64,000 bases of DNA from Natrinema mahii (GTDB lineage Archaea > Halobacteriota > Halobacteria > Halobacteriales > Natrialbaceae), in contig JHUT02000001.1 in NCBI GenBank assembly GCA_000690595.2, positions 496,001 through 560,000 of the forward strand. The letters are read 5' to 3'. Every line of letters starts with the position of its first letter. Positions within the stretch are counted from its first letter, which is position 1. Both the position numbers and the translations under genes were made by a program. The notes below the pieces were generated by a model. The model saw nothing but the letters and a program-made list of their open reading frames with translations, had not been told where the DNA came from and did no database searches. Positions 32,022 through 41,525 of the stretch are shown here, piece after piece.

Positions 32022-33650
32022 ATGGCAGGTTCGACGGACGGAGACGACCTTCGGCTGCTCGTCGTCGGGCTCGACGCGGGCTGTCTACCGATACTCGAGC
32101 CGCTGTTCGAGTCGGGCGAGCTACCGACGCTACAGGGGTTGTTCGCGGAGGGGACGGCGGGGCCGCTCGAGTCCCAGATCCCGCCGTGGACCGCGAGCGC
32201 CTGGCCGTCGCTGTACACCGGCAAGAACCCGGGGAAACACGGCGTCTACGACTTCCTCACCTTCGACGGCTACGACTGGGACGTGGTCAACGCGACCCGC
32301 GTCCGGGCGCGACCGATCTGGGAACTGCTGAGCGATCACGGCCGCTCGAGCGTCGTCGTCAACGTCCCCGTGACCCATCCGGCACGGGAGTTCGACGGCG
32401 CACTGATACCGGGGCTGACCGCCCCCGAGGAGCCGGCCTGTCACCCCGAGAGGATCCTCGAGGACGTCAAGCTCGCATGCGGGGGCGAGTACTGGATCTA
32501 TCCCCAGAGCGGGCCGGCACCGGACCGCTCGATCGAGGGCTACGAGCGGACGATCGAACTCCGAGGGAAGGCGTTTCGCTACCTCGCCCGGCGGTTCGCC
32601 CCCGACTTCGGCTTCCTGCAGTTCCAGCAGACCGACTCGGTGTTTCACGAGCGACCGGGGGACAGGCGGGCGATCGAGGCCGTCTACCGGGAGGTCGATC
32701 GACAGGTGGCCGAAACCATCGAACGGACCGAGCCCGAGAACGTCCTGGTCGTCAGCGACCACGGGATGGGGAAAGTGACCGGCGACGAGTTCCGGCTCAA
32801 CGAGTACCTCCGTGAGGCGGGCTACGTCAGCGCCCGCAGCGGCGGCGAGGGGATGCCCGACTGGTCGAAGACATGGGAGAACGACCTCCTCTACGGTGCC
32901 GAAGCCAGCGATCGGGAGCCAAGCGCCGTCGAACGGGCGCTCAACGCCGCCGCGACGGTCGGGCTCACGACCCAGCGGATCGCGAGCGCGCTCGAGCGAG
33001 TCGGCCTGAAGGAACCGATCGGCAAGCGGGTTCCCAACGACGCCATCCGGGCGGCGAGCGAACAGGTCGACTTCCCCGAATCGACGGCCTACGTCCGCTC
33101 GAAGAGCGAACTCGGCGTTCGCATCAACCTCGAGGGCCGCGAGCCCGACGGCACGGTATCGCCCGAGGAGTACGAGACCGTCCGGGAGGACCTCATCGCG
33201 TCGCTGTCTGCCGTCCGGACGCCCGACGGCGAGCCGATGTTCGAGGCGGTCGAGCCGCGGGAGACCTACTTCGAGGGGCCACACGTCGAGGCGGCCCCGG
33301 ACGTGATGACGGTCCCCGCGGACTTCGACAACGCGATCTCCGCCGATCTCGGCAGGGAGCGGTTCGGCGAGCCGATGGAGCCGTGGAACCACAAGCGCAC
33401 TGGCGTCGTCGCGGCCACCGGCCCGGCGTTCGACGCATCGGCCGGCCTCGAGGGGGCGACCATCTTCGATATCGCGCCGACGATCTGTTCGCTGTTCGGC
33501 GTGCCGGTCGACGACGACATGGACGGCGAGCCGCTGCCAGCCGTCGACGGCGGTCGGCGGCGATCGTATCCGGCCTACGATCCGGAGCCGATCACCGCGA
33601 CCGACGACGGAACCGTCGAAGACCGACTCTCGGACCTCGGGTATCTATGA
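32022..33650 (+). CDS. Alkaline-phosphatase-superfamily phosphodiesterase, paralog 2
   Basis: The protein has 542 residues from MAGSTDGDDLRLLVVGLDAG. It is strongly similar to the protein at 13590: the segments around the nucleophile (PPWTASAWPSLYTGKNPGKHG), TDSVFHERPGD, SDHGMGKVTGDEFRLNEYL and WNHKRTGVVAATG align without gaps. Predicted cytoplasmic. Acting on a phosphodiester of a glycan or lipid intermediate is inferred. Translation of the next FemAB-like gene is coupled by an ATGA overlap, so the two enzymes are likely to work on the same substrate. Confidence 0.92.
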   Translation: MAGSTDGDDLRLLVVGLDAGCLPILEPLFESGELPTLQGLFAEGTAGPLESQIPPWTASAWPSLYTGKNPGKHGVYDFLTFDGYDWDVVNATRVRARPIWELLSDHGRSSVVVNVPVTHPAREFDGALIPGLTAPEEPACHPERILEDVKLACGGEYWIYPQSGPAPDRSIEGYERTIELRGKAFRYLARRFAPDFGFLQFQQTDSVFHERPGDRRAIEAVYREVDRQVAETIERTEPENVLVVSDHGMGKVTGDEFRLNEYLREAGYVSARSGGEGMPDWSKTWENDLLYGAEASDREPSAVERALNAAATVGLTTQRIASALERVGLKEPIGKRVPNDAIRAASEQVDFPESTAYVRSKSELGVRINLEGREPDGTVSPEEYETVREDLIASLSAVRTPDGEPMFEAVEPRETYFEGPHVEAAPDVMTVPADFDNAISADLGRERFGEPMEPWNHKRTGVVAATGPAFDASAGLEGATIFDIAPTICSLFGVPVDDDMDGEPLPAVDGGRRRSYPAYDPEPITATDDGTVEDRLSDLGYL

Positions 33651-34660
33651 GCATCGATATACGCCAGTTGGATCCACGAGCCGACGCCGAGGAGTGGAAC
33701 CGCTACGTCGAGCGCTCCGACGGGACGAACCCGTTTTTCCGGGCGGAGGCGCTTGCGTTGCAGGCCGAGGAAACCGACACGATCGCCCATCTCCTCGCCG
33801 GGTTCAAGGGACAGGAACCCGTCGGGATCTTTCCCGTCTTCGAGTACGCGAAGGGACCGATCACCGGCGCGTTCTCGCCGGCTCCCCACTCGTGGACGAG
33901 CTATCTCGGCCCCGCCCTGTTGAACGTCGCGAAGCTCAAACGGCGCAAGGCGGATCGGCGGATCAAGCGCTTCCTCGAGGGCTGTCTCGAGTGGATCGAC
34001 GAGGAGGTGTCGCCGCTGTATAGCAAGTTCGTCACCGATGCCGCGTTCGACGACATCCGCCCGTTCCGCTGGAACGAATATGACGTCGACCCCGGCCACA
34101 CCTACGTCGTCGACCTCGAGGGCAGCGAGGAGGAGTTGCTGAAACGGTTCAGTAGCGACGCCCGCAGCAACGTCCGCAACGCCGACGACGAGAGCTACGT
34201 GATCGAGGAGGGCGACGGCGACGACGTCGAACGCATCGTCGAGAAGGTCCGGCAACGCTACGAGAGCCAGGGCCAGCCGTTCCGGCTGCGGCCCGGCTTC
34301 GCGCGGTCACTGTACGAGACGCTGCCCGAGGGCGCGGTCCGGCCCTACGCCTGTCGGGTCGACGGCGAGTTCCTCGGTGGCATCCTCGTCGTCGAGTCCG
34401 ACCGCACCCGCTACCGGTGGCAGGGCGGCGTCAAACCCGATGTCGACATCGACATCGCGATCAACGACCTGCTGGACTGGCACGTCATGCGCGACGGCCT
34501 CCACGAGGGGATCGACGAATACGACCTCGTCGGGGCCGGCGTCCCCAGCATCAACCGCTACAAGGCCAAGTTCAACCCCCGCCTCGAGACCCACTACGAG
34601 ATCACGCGGGGCGCGTTCGGGATCGACCTTCTCGTCGATCAGTATCAGAAACACCGGTAG
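33647..34660 (+). CDS. FemAB/GNAT-like transferase, paralog 3
   Basis: The protein has 337 residues. The start MSIDIRQLDPRADAEEW follows from the ATGA overlap with the phosphodiesterase gene. It matches the paralog at 10241 closely: FKGQEPVGIFPVFEYAK, FSSDARSNVRNADDESY and YDLVGAGVPSINRYKAKFNP. It is a FemAB-type acyl- or aminoacyltransferase with a likely glycan or glycolipid substrate, by inference. Convergent with the NSS symporter gene. Confidence 0.92.
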   Translation: MSIDIRQLDPRADAEEWNRYVERSDGTNPFFRAEALALQAEETDTIAHLLAGFKGQEPVGIFPVFEYAKGPITGAFSPAPHSWTSYLGPALLNVAKLKRRKADRRIKRFLEGCLEWIDEEVSPLYSKFVTDAAFDDIRPFRWNEYDVDPGHTYVVDLEGSEEELLKRFSSDARSNVRNADDESYVIEEGDGDDVERIVEKVRQRYESQGQPFRLRPGFARSLYETLPEGAVRPYACRVDGEFLGGILVVESDRTRYRWQGGVKPDVDIDIAINDLLDWHVMRDGLHEGIDEYDLVGAGVPSINRYKAKFNPRLETHYEITRGAFGIDLLVDQYQKHR

Positions 34661-34721
34661 AGAGCACGACTCCGTCATGCTCACAGCGAAACGTTCGGTT
34701 CCACTGAGCGACTGGTCTCGG

Positions 34722-36149
34722 TCAGTCCGTACGCTCGCTCGGTTGCGGTCGGTTTTCGGAGACCGAACGGCGGGCCGCGACGACGAGTGCCGTCACCGTT
34801 AGCAGCGCCGCGACCAACGACGGTCCCGTTCCCGCCGAGAGCCCAACCAGGGCCGCGGCGTCGGCGTAGAACGTAAAGAGGAGAAACGCCGGAAAGATAG
34901 TCCCGATCGCGTATCGCCACGGGACCACCAGCGGGCGTGAGAACCGTCCCGCACCCTCGAGAAACTCCTCGATCGCGGCCGGGCCGAGGACCCAGGCGGT
35001 GTAGGTCATGAACCCGGTCAAGCCGAGTATCAGGAGGAGGTTGACGAGCTGGTCCGCAAACAGCGTAAACACCGCGGGGCTGAACGCGTTGACGCCGCCG
35101 GTAACCGCGACCAGCGCGAACAGCCCCCGGGTCGCCGTCGACCGCTCGAGGTCGAACTCGTCGACCAGAAACGAGACCGGAATCTCGAGCATGCTGATCA
35201 GACTCGTCAGGGCCGCGAGCAAAACGACGAGGAAGAAGACCGCGCCGAGGAGCCGCCCGGCGGGCAGGCTCGCGAACGCGCCGGCGATCCCGATGAACAG
35301 AGCGCCGGGGCCGCCGCCAGTCGGTCCGGACGCGAACGAGAACAACAGCGGGAACACCACGAGTCCGGCCAGAATGCCGATACCGAGATTGAACACGGCG
35401 ATAGCCGAGGCGTCGAGTGGGAGCGAGCGGTCGTCGTCGACGTAGGAGGCGTAGGTGATCATCGTCCCGCTGCCGATCGAGAGGGTAAACAGCGCCTGGC
35501 CGGCGGCCGCGCCCAGTACCGAGAGGAAGTTTGCCGCGAGGTAGGCCCCGTCGAACGCGAGGTAGAACTCGTATCCCTGCGCGGCGCCGGGCTGGCGGGC
35601 CGCCCAGATCGCGAGTCCGACGAGCAACACGACGACGCCGGGGATCATCACCTTCGTCGACGCCTCGATGCCGCGTCTGATCCCCGCGGCGACGATCAGC
35701 GACGTGGCCACGAGGACGGCCAGCTGGTAGCCGAACGCTTCGGCACCGTAGCTGATCGCCGCGAAGTGGGTTTCGGGAGCCGCGAAGTAGGCGCCCGTCG
35801 CGCTCTCGAGGAAGTACCGAAGGATCCAGCCGCCGACGACGCTGTAGAACGACATCAGCATGATCGAGGTGACGACACAGAGGACGCCCAACGCCGTCCA
35901 GAAACGCGATCCGGCGAGCGACTTGAACGCCCCCACCGGGTTCCGGTTCGACCGTCGGCCGATCACGAACGCGGCCAGCAAACCCGGTACCCCGACGACG
36001 AGGACGATGAGCAGATACAACAGCAGAAAAGCGCTCCCGCCGTTCTCCGCGGTCATCCAGGGGAACCGCCAGATGTTCCCCAGTCCGATCGCGCTACCGA
36101 CCGCGGCCAAGATGAATCCGGCGCGACTTGCCCAACTCTCACGTACCAT
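34722..36149 (-). CDS. Sodium-dependent NSS/SNF family symporter
   Basis: The protein has 475 residues and about 11-12 transmembrane helices. The first helix carries the family signature WASRAGFILAAVGSAIGLGNIWRFPW with the unwound GLGNIWRFP segment that binds sodium and substrate. The following ENGGSAFLLLYLL and the IGSGTMITYASYV region also match. It imports an amino acid or related small molecule in exchange for the sodium gradient. It marks the right border of the glycan island. Confidence 0.95.
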   Translation of the reverse strand: MVRESWASRAGFILAAVGSAIGLGNIWRFPWMTAENGGSAFLLLYLLIVLVVGVPGLLAAFVIGRRSNRNPVGAFKSLAGSRFWTALGVLCVVTSIMLMSFYSVVGGWILRYFLESATGAYFAAPETHFAAISYGAEAFGYQLAVLVATSLIVAAGIRRGIEASTKVMIPGVVVLLVGLAIWAARQPGAAQGYEFYLAFDGAYLAANFLSVLGAAAGQALFTLSIGSGTMITYASYVDDDRSLPLDASAIAVFNLGIGILAGLVVFPLLFSFASGPTGGGPGALFIGIAGAFASLPAGRLLGAVFFLVVLLAALTSLISMLEIPVSFLVDEFDLERSTATRGLFALVAVTGGVNAFSPAVFTLFADQLVNLLLILGLTGFMTYTAWVLGPAAIEEFLEGAGRFSRPLVVPWRYAIGTIFPAFLLFTFYADAAALVGLSAGTGPSLVAALLTVTALVVAARRSVSENRPQPSERTD

Positions 36150-36380
36150 TCTGTCTCAGGAAATCGACTCGGCGCGCATAAGAATTGTTTATCGGTGGCT
36201 CAAATCACGTCGCAGTGACACGGACTCGGGCGATCCGAACACGACGCGTCCCCCGGTCAGCTCGCACCTATCGGGACCGAACTGCCTGATTCGACGCCGA
36301 GTCCAGGTCCGAAAACGAAGTCGTGTGACTATCGCCCCCACCGGGAACGGGGCAGCACCGGCGAAACGGGGCCGCCGAGA

Positions 36381-36638
36381 CTACTCGCGGCGTCGGTACG
36401 TCGACTGGCGCGCGTCCTCGAGACAGACGCGACTGGCGACCAGTTCCCGGTCCTCGAGTTTCCCGAGGGCGTAGCGAACGGTCCGGGAACAGAGCCGCGA
36501 CTCGGCCGCGATGCCCTCCTGCGTGAGCGGCTCCTCGTACTCGAGGACCTTGTAGACGAGTTTCGCACTGGGCGGGAGATCGTCGAGCGAGACGTCGGTC
36601 CCGGGGTCGTCGTGGGTGTCGGACTCGGTCGCGCTCAT
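36381..36638 (-). CDS. Small winged-HTH (MarR/TrmB-like) regulator
   Basis: The protein has 85 residues from MSATESDTHDDPG. A short acidic N terminus is followed by a single wHTH: SAKLVYKVLEYEEPLTQEGI and CSRTVRYALGKLEDRELV place the recognition helix near residues 50-62. No effector domain is seen. It lies divergent from glmM and could regulate it or act elsewhere. An upstream in-frame extension to 36710 is less likely because it is Arg/Gly-rich. Confidence 0.85.
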   Translation of the reverse strand: MSATESDTHDDPGTDVSLDDLPPSAKLVYKVLEYEEPLTQEGIAAESRLCSRTVRYALGKLEDRELVASRVCLEDARQSTYRRRE

Positions 36639-36900
36639 ACGGTTCGACTGGATCGGACGGCCGCTGGCTGTGTCGGTCCCATGCCGTTCGGTCCTACCCG
36701 CGTCGGTCATATATACGGCCCAGACAGTTCAGCCAAACAGGCGGATGCTACTCGGTCGCATCGACGCGATGTCCGACGTGGCGAGTCGGGCGGCGGATCG
36801 GCCACGAGCGCCCCCGAAAGCGGCGATCCTGGCCGCGACCGCCACTCGTCGGCTCGTTAATCCACACATAGTAAGGCGCTCGCCTCACCCAGAGGAGCAT

Positions 36901-38226
36901 ATGTTCGGAACGAGCGGTATTCGCGGCCGGGTCGGCGACGAGGTGACGGCGGCGACCGCCCTCGAGGTCGGTCGCGCGGTCGCGTCCGAGGGGTACGACC
37001 GCGTCGTCGTCGGACGGGACGTCCGCGAGAGCGGGGCGATGCTCGTCGACGCCGTCGCGGCGGGACTGTGTGAGTGTGGCACCGACGTCGTGACGGTGGG
37101 CGTCGAGGCGACGCCGACGGTCGCCCGCGCGATCGATCGCCTCGAGGCCGACGCGGGCGTCGTGATCACGGCGTCGCACAACCCGGCGACGGACAACGGG
37201 ATCAAGCTCTGGACGCCGTCGGGGAAGGCCTTCGGTCCCAACCAGCGCGAGGCAATCGAGCGGCGGGTTCGCGAGGACGACTACGAACTGGCCGACTGGG
37301 ACGGGATCGGCGCTCGAGTCCGTCGCGAGGGTGTTCGCGAGTCCCACGCTGACGCGCTCGGAGCGGCGGTCGACCTCGAGCGGACGCCCGACGTCGTCGT
37401 CGATATCGGCAACGGCACCGGCGGGGTGACGGCATCGGTCCTCGACGAACTGGGCTGTCAGGTGCGGACGCTCGACGGACAGCGGGACGGTTCGTTTCCC
37501 GGCCGACCGAGCGAGCCGACCGCCGAGACCCTCGAGACGCTGTCGACGCTGGTCGCGGAGACCGACGCGGAGATCGGGCTCGCTCACGACGGCGACGCGG
37601 ACCGGATGCTGGCGGTCGACGAAACAGGAGCCTTCGTCCCGAAAGACGTCCTCCTCGCGCTGTTCGCCCGCGACGCGGCCGGGGAGGGCGACCGCGTCGC
37701 CGCGCCGGTCGATACCAGCCTCGCGGTCGACGACGCGCTCGCGGCGGTCGGCGCGTCGGTGACTCGGACGCGGGTCGGGGACGTCTACGTCGCCGAGCGG
37801 ACGACCGAGCCGGACGTGGTCTTCGGCGGCGAACCGAGCGGTGCGTGGATCTGGCCGACAGAAACGCGGTGTCCCGACGGCCCGCTCGCCGCCTGTAAAC
37901 TGGTCGAACTGGTCGCGGAACGGGGGTCGCTGTCGAATCTCGTCGGCGAAATCGAACGGTATCCGATTCGGCGAACGTCGGTCGAGGTCGAAGACAAGCG
38001 GGCCGCGATGGCCGCCGTTCGACGGCGGGTCGACGAGCGATACGACGAGGTCGACACGCTCGACGGCGTCAGAGTCGAGACCGAGGCGGGCTGGTTCCTG
38101 CTTCGCGCGAGCGGCACCCAGCCGCTGGTCCGGGTCACCGCGGAGGCGCGGTCGCCGGCCGACGCCGACGACCTGTTCGACACCGCCCAGTCGCTGCTCG
38201 ACGAGGCCGTCGCTTCGTCGGCGTAG
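36901..38226 (+). CDS. glmM: Phosphoglucosamine mutase / phosphohexomutase
   Basis: The protein has 441 residues of the alpha-D-phosphohexomutase family. All four active-site loops are present: phosphoserine loop TASHNP near residues 89-94, metal loop DGDADR near 229-234, sugar loop GEPSG near 310, and phosphate loop RASGTQPLVR near 401. It should convert glucosamine-6-phosphate to glucosamine-1-phosphate, or act on mannose/glucose phosphates. The nearby glmS favours the glucosamine route toward UDP-GlcNAc. A GGAG Shine-Dalgarno-like site precedes the ATG. An upstream in-frame extension of 95 codons is rejected because MFGTSGIRG is the family's N terminus. Confidence 0.93.
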   Translation: MFGTSGIRGRVGDEVTAATALEVGRAVASEGYDRVVVGRDVRESGAMLVDAVAAGLCECGTDVVTVGVEATPTVARAIDRLEADAGVVITASHNPATDNGIKLWTPSGKAFGPNQREAIERRVREDDYELADWDGIGARVRREGVRESHADALGAAVDLERTPDVVVDIGNGTGGVTASVLDELGCQVRTLDGQRDGSFPGRPSEPTAETLETLSTLVAETDAEIGLAHDGDADRMLAVDETGAFVPKDVLLALFARDAAGEGDRVAAPVDTSLAVDDALAAVGASVTRTRVGDVYVAERTTEPDVVFGGEPSGAWIWPTETRCPDGPLAACKLVELVAERGSLSNLVGEIERYPIRRTSVEVEDKRAAMAAVRRRVDERYDEVDTLDGVRVETEAGWFLLRASGTQPLVRVTAEARSPADADDLFDTAQSLLDEAVASSA

Positions 38227-38317
38227 GCGGCGACGGACGACGGGAGAGAACGGGCGCGACGCGAGGCGTGAGCGGAAACGATGCGACGACGATCACGAGC
38301 GGCGTCGAAAATAGCGG

Positions 38318-38524
38318 TTATCTGGCTTCCTTCGGGATGAAATCGGAGGTCTTCATTTCACGGTAGGTTGCACAGTCGGGACAGGCGTGGACGACGTCGC
38401 GGTTGTCGCCGAACACGCGAGCGAACTGACGGGTCACCTGATTACCGCAGTTGACACATCGGGGGGCTGTCGTTTGCTGGCCGGACGTCATGGGCGTCCA
38501 GTTGGCGGATGGATCCGTCGACAT
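38318..38524 (-). CDS. Small zinc-ribbon protein (DUF7563-like)
   Basis: The protein has 68 residues from MSTDPSANWTP. Two CxxC pairs (CVNCGNQV and CPDCATY) can bind one zinc. The rest is typical of the short haloarchaeal zinc-finger proteins grouped as DUF7563. A TATA-like CTATAGTAAATAC at 38548-38560 lies about 25 nt before ATG 38524, supporting this leaderless start; ATG 38491 (MTSGQQTTAPRC) is the alternative. Convergent with glmM. Function unknown. Confidence 0.85.
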   Translation of the reverse strand: MSTDPSANWTPMTSGQQTTAPRCVNCGNQVTRQFARVFGDNRDVVHACPDCATYREMKTSDFIPKEAR

Positions 38525-39182
38525 CAACAGCCCGTAGCGACAGAACGGTATTTACTATAGACCGCATAATGCCGGTCGTGGCGGGAGATCACGACGCGGT
38601 CTCGGAACGGCTCGAGTCAGAAGACTGTTCGAGGATCGGGAGTATGAGCCGCGGAGCCGCGAGAAATACAGTATTAAACGCGAGTAACAACGTCTTTATC
38701 CTCGCCGAAACCTGCCCGCACTCCCACGAGCGAACGGCTTCCCGAATCGTGGTGTGAAACGTCGCCACGAAGCCGTCGACCGGGACCCGACTCGTCGCGA
38801 CCCGGTCGGATCGTGACCGGTCGGCGAGGGCCGGAGCCGCGCCCGTATCTATCAGGTGTGTCATTTATACGGGCAGCGAACACCTAGGTTAACCGGAGGG
38901 TATCGGTCGATACCCACGATTCCGGTGGCTGTCACCGGCGACCTCGATCGGCAGCGTGACCCTCCGCGTTCGACTCCGACGTCGTTCGAGTACGGGTCGC
39001 GATCGACGACGCCGTGTGGACCGGGCTACGGGGGTGGCCTCGGGTCCTGCGGCCTCGATGACCCCTGCTCGAGACCGACCGATCGGGTTTTTCGCCGTCG
39101 CGACGTCGAGAACGGCCACGAGTGAGTCGAAACCGGAGACGACTGGCCGTGAAAATGAGGACCGACGGGAGTCGCCGATCGC
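38525..39182 (-). other. Intergenic spacer with no supported gene
   Basis: The 650 nt upstream of the zinc-ribbon gene and downstream of glmS hold only weak frames. A 91-codon minus-strand frame at 38589-38864 has an Arg/Ser-rich N terminus and no matching promoter. An AT-rich island (AGTATTAAACGCGAGTAACA, 38670-38689) may be a promoter for an RNA, but no product can be named. Confidence 0.35.
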
Positions 39183-40994
39183 CTACTCGACCGTGACGCT
39201 TTTGGCCAGGTTCCGCGGCTTGTCGATGGGACGGTCGAGGAGATCGGCGGCGTGATACGACACCAGCTGGAGCTGGACGTTCGCGATCAGGCCCGCCAGG
39301 TCGGGTTCGGTGTCTGGGATCGAGAGGTGGTCGTCGGCGACCGCGACGGCCGGGTGGTCGTCGGGACAGACCGCGATCACCGGCGCACCGCGGGTCTGGG
39401 CCTCCTCGGCGTTTTTCAGCGTCTTCTCGTCTTCCTCCCCGGTGAAGATCGCGAACACCGGCGTCTCCGGCGTCACAAGCGCCAGCGGCCCGTGTTTGAG
39501 TTCGCCCGAGGCGAATCCCTCGGCGTGTTCGTAGGTGATCTCCTTGAACTTCAGCGCCCCCTCGAGGGCGACGGGGTAGCCGAGCCCGCGGCCGATGAAG
39601 AAGTACGCCTCGCTGTTGCGGTATCGCCTCGCGATAGTCGTCGCGGCCGACTCGGCGAGAACGTCGTCGATGGCCGCCGGCATCGACTCGAGTTCCGGCA
39701 GGAGCGCCTCGAGGTCGGCCGGCGGCTCGCCCCGCAGGTCGGCGGCGATCCGCTGGGCGAGCAGCGTGAGCATCACCGCCTGCGAGGAGAAGGTCTTGGT
39801 CGCGGCGACCCCGATCTCCGGGCCGGCCCGGATGAATAGCGCATCGTCGGCCTCGCGGGCGGCCGTCGACCCGACGACGTTCGTCAGGGTGAGGGTGTCC
39901 GCACCCTCGCGGGCGGCCTGCCGGAGCGCGGTGAGGGTATCGGCCGTCTCCCCGCTCTGGGTGACCGCGATCACCAGCGTGTCGTCGTCGATCGGCGGGG
40001 CCGAGACGCTGTACTCGTTGGCCAGCAGGGCAGTCGACTGGACGCCCGCCTGATTCAGCGCCAGCGAGCCGTAGAGTGCGGCGTGATACGATGTTCCACA
40101 GGCGACGAACTGGACGCTGTCGATGTCGGCGAACGTTCCGGGTTCGAAATCGGCCAGCGCGATCCGGCCGCCGGCCGAATCGATCCGCCCCTCGATCGCC
40201 TGTGACAGCGACGTGGGCTGTTCGTGGATCTCCTTGAGCATGAAGTGATCGTACTCGCCCTTGCCGGCCTGTTCGGGATCCCACTCGACGGTTTCGGGTT
40301 CGCGCACGACCGGGTTCCCCTCGAGGTCGGTGAACTCGACGCCGTCCGCGTCGACGACGACGACGTCGCCGTCCTCGAGGTAGATGACGCTGTCCGTGTA
40401 CTCGAGGAAGGCGGGCACGTCACTGGCGAGGAAGTACTCGCCGTCCTCCATACCGACGACCAGCGGCGAGCCGCGGCGGGCGGCGTAGAGGACGTGTTCG
40501 CCCGAGACCATCGCGGTGACGGCGTAGCTGCCCTCGAGTTCGTCGATGGCCTGTCGGAAGGCCCGCTCGCTGTCGTAGCCGGCGTCGAGGTAGTACTGGA
40601 CGAGATGCGGGATGACCTCGGTGTCGGTGTCGCTGGTGAACTCGTAGCCGTTGGCCGCGAGCCGTTCCTTGAGTTCGGTGTAGTTCTCGATGATACCGTT
40701 GTGGACGACGGCGACGTCCTCGCTCTCGTCGGTGTGGGGGTGGGCGTTCGCGTCGGTCGGGGGGCCGTGTGTACTCCAGCGGGTGTGACCGATCCCGACC
40801 TCCCCCTGGAGCGGGTCACCGATCGACGATTTCAGTTCCTCGACCTTTCCGGAGCGTTTCTCGACGTTGATGCCGGAGCCGTTCTGGACGGCGACGCCCG
40901 CGGAGTCGTAGCCCCGGTACTCGAGGTTTTCCAGTCCCGTCAGCAGCGGTTCGAGGGCGTTGCCGTCGCCGACGCGGCCGATGATGCCACACAT
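39183..40994 (-). CDS. glmS: Glutamine--fructose-6-phosphate aminotransferase (isomerizing)
   Basis: The protein has 603 residues. It starts MCGIIGRVG with Cys2 as the class II glutaminase nucleophile. GHTRWSTHG and HNGIIENY follow, and two SIS domains (about 280-420 and 450-590) end with KSVTVE, the conserved C terminus that caps the active site. It makes glucosamine-6-phosphate from fructose-6-phosphate and glutamine, the first committed step to UDP-GlcNAc and other amino sugars. The downstream mutase gene glmM lies 1 kb away on the other strand, so the pair supplies amino-sugar precursors for the glycan island. Confidence 0.97.
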   Translation of the reverse strand: MCGIIGRVGDGNALEPLLTGLENLEYRGYDSAGVAVQNGSGINVEKRSGKVEELKSSIGDPLQGEVGIGHTRWSTHGPPTDANAHPHTDESEDVAVVHNGIIENYTELKERLAANGYEFTSDTDTEVIPHLVQYYLDAGYDSERAFRQAIDELEGSYAVTAMVSGEHVLYAARRGSPLVVGMEDGEYFLASDVPAFLEYTDSVIYLEDGDVVVVDADGVEFTDLEGNPVVREPETVEWDPEQAGKGEYDHFMLKEIHEQPTSLSQAIEGRIDSAGGRIALADFEPGTFADIDSVQFVACGTSYHAALYGSLALNQAGVQSTALLANEYSVSAPPIDDDTLVIAVTQSGETADTLTALRQAAREGADTLTLTNVVGSTAAREADDALFIRAGPEIGVAATKTFSSQAVMLTLLAQRIAADLRGEPPADLEALLPELESMPAAIDDVLAESAATTIARRYRNSEAYFFIGRGLGYPVALEGALKFKEITYEHAEGFASGELKHGPLALVTPETPVFAIFTGEEDEKTLKNAEEAQTRGAPVIAVCPDDHPAVAVADDHLSIPDTEPDLAGLIANVQLQLVSYHAADLLDRPIDKPRNLAKSVTVE

Positions 40995-41519
40995 CGGTGC
41001 TCACCCCCCGTCGGGCCGGTGGTGACGGTCGTGTGGCCCGATCACGGTAGTTGCGCGTGCAGCGACGGCCCGATGCGCGCCCGACGGCGAGGAACGACGT
41101 GACCTGCTAGCACAGTGATCCGAAGCGAGTGTTCGAGATGACAACCGGTACGCGACCATGAGCGAAGGCACCGCTCCCGAACTCATTACTATAGACGGAC
41201 TACTGAATGCCGTAGTCTCCGGGTACTCGAGGCCTGAGTCGCGGTTCCGCCGGTTCGAATGTCGGGGGACGGAACTCCGTATCGAGTCGCTAGCACGACC
41301 GAACCGTCAGTCCCGGCCACACACTCGAGGGGTTTTGCCGAAGGCGTCGGCCGACGGTGAAAAGTACGGAAGACGAACAGGGAACCGCCGCTCGGGTACG
41401 GACGGCGAAACGATCGGTAGGGAGGCGAAACCGAACCGGTCGGCCCGGGTTCGAACGGCTGCCGACGCGTTGACAGAAAGGGGCAAAACCGGCACACCTT
41501 TTGCAGTGGCGGCGAAGGT
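40995..41519 (+). other. Divergent intergenic region between glmS and the DUF5786-like gene
   Basis: It contains a TATA-like element read toward glmS (CTATAGTAATGAG, minus strand, 41182-41194), which would give an untranslated glmS leader of about 170 nt. CACCTTTTGCA at 41496-41506 is a promoter candidate for the small acidic protein. A plus-strand frame from 41158 is Arg-rich and overlaps the real gene, so it is rejected. Confidence 0.4.
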
Positions 41520-41525
41520 ATGCGT

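Noticed and set aside
29879-32815. Plus-strand frame of 978 codons
   Set aside because: It is an Arg/Ser-rich out-of-frame reading of the HerA-like, DegT and phosphodiesterase genes. It has the composition of a shadow frame.
38589-38864. Minus-strand frame of 91 codons between the zinc-ribbon gene and glmS
   Set aside because: There is no promoter at the start, the composition is weak, and no domain is visible; it is reported only as spacer.
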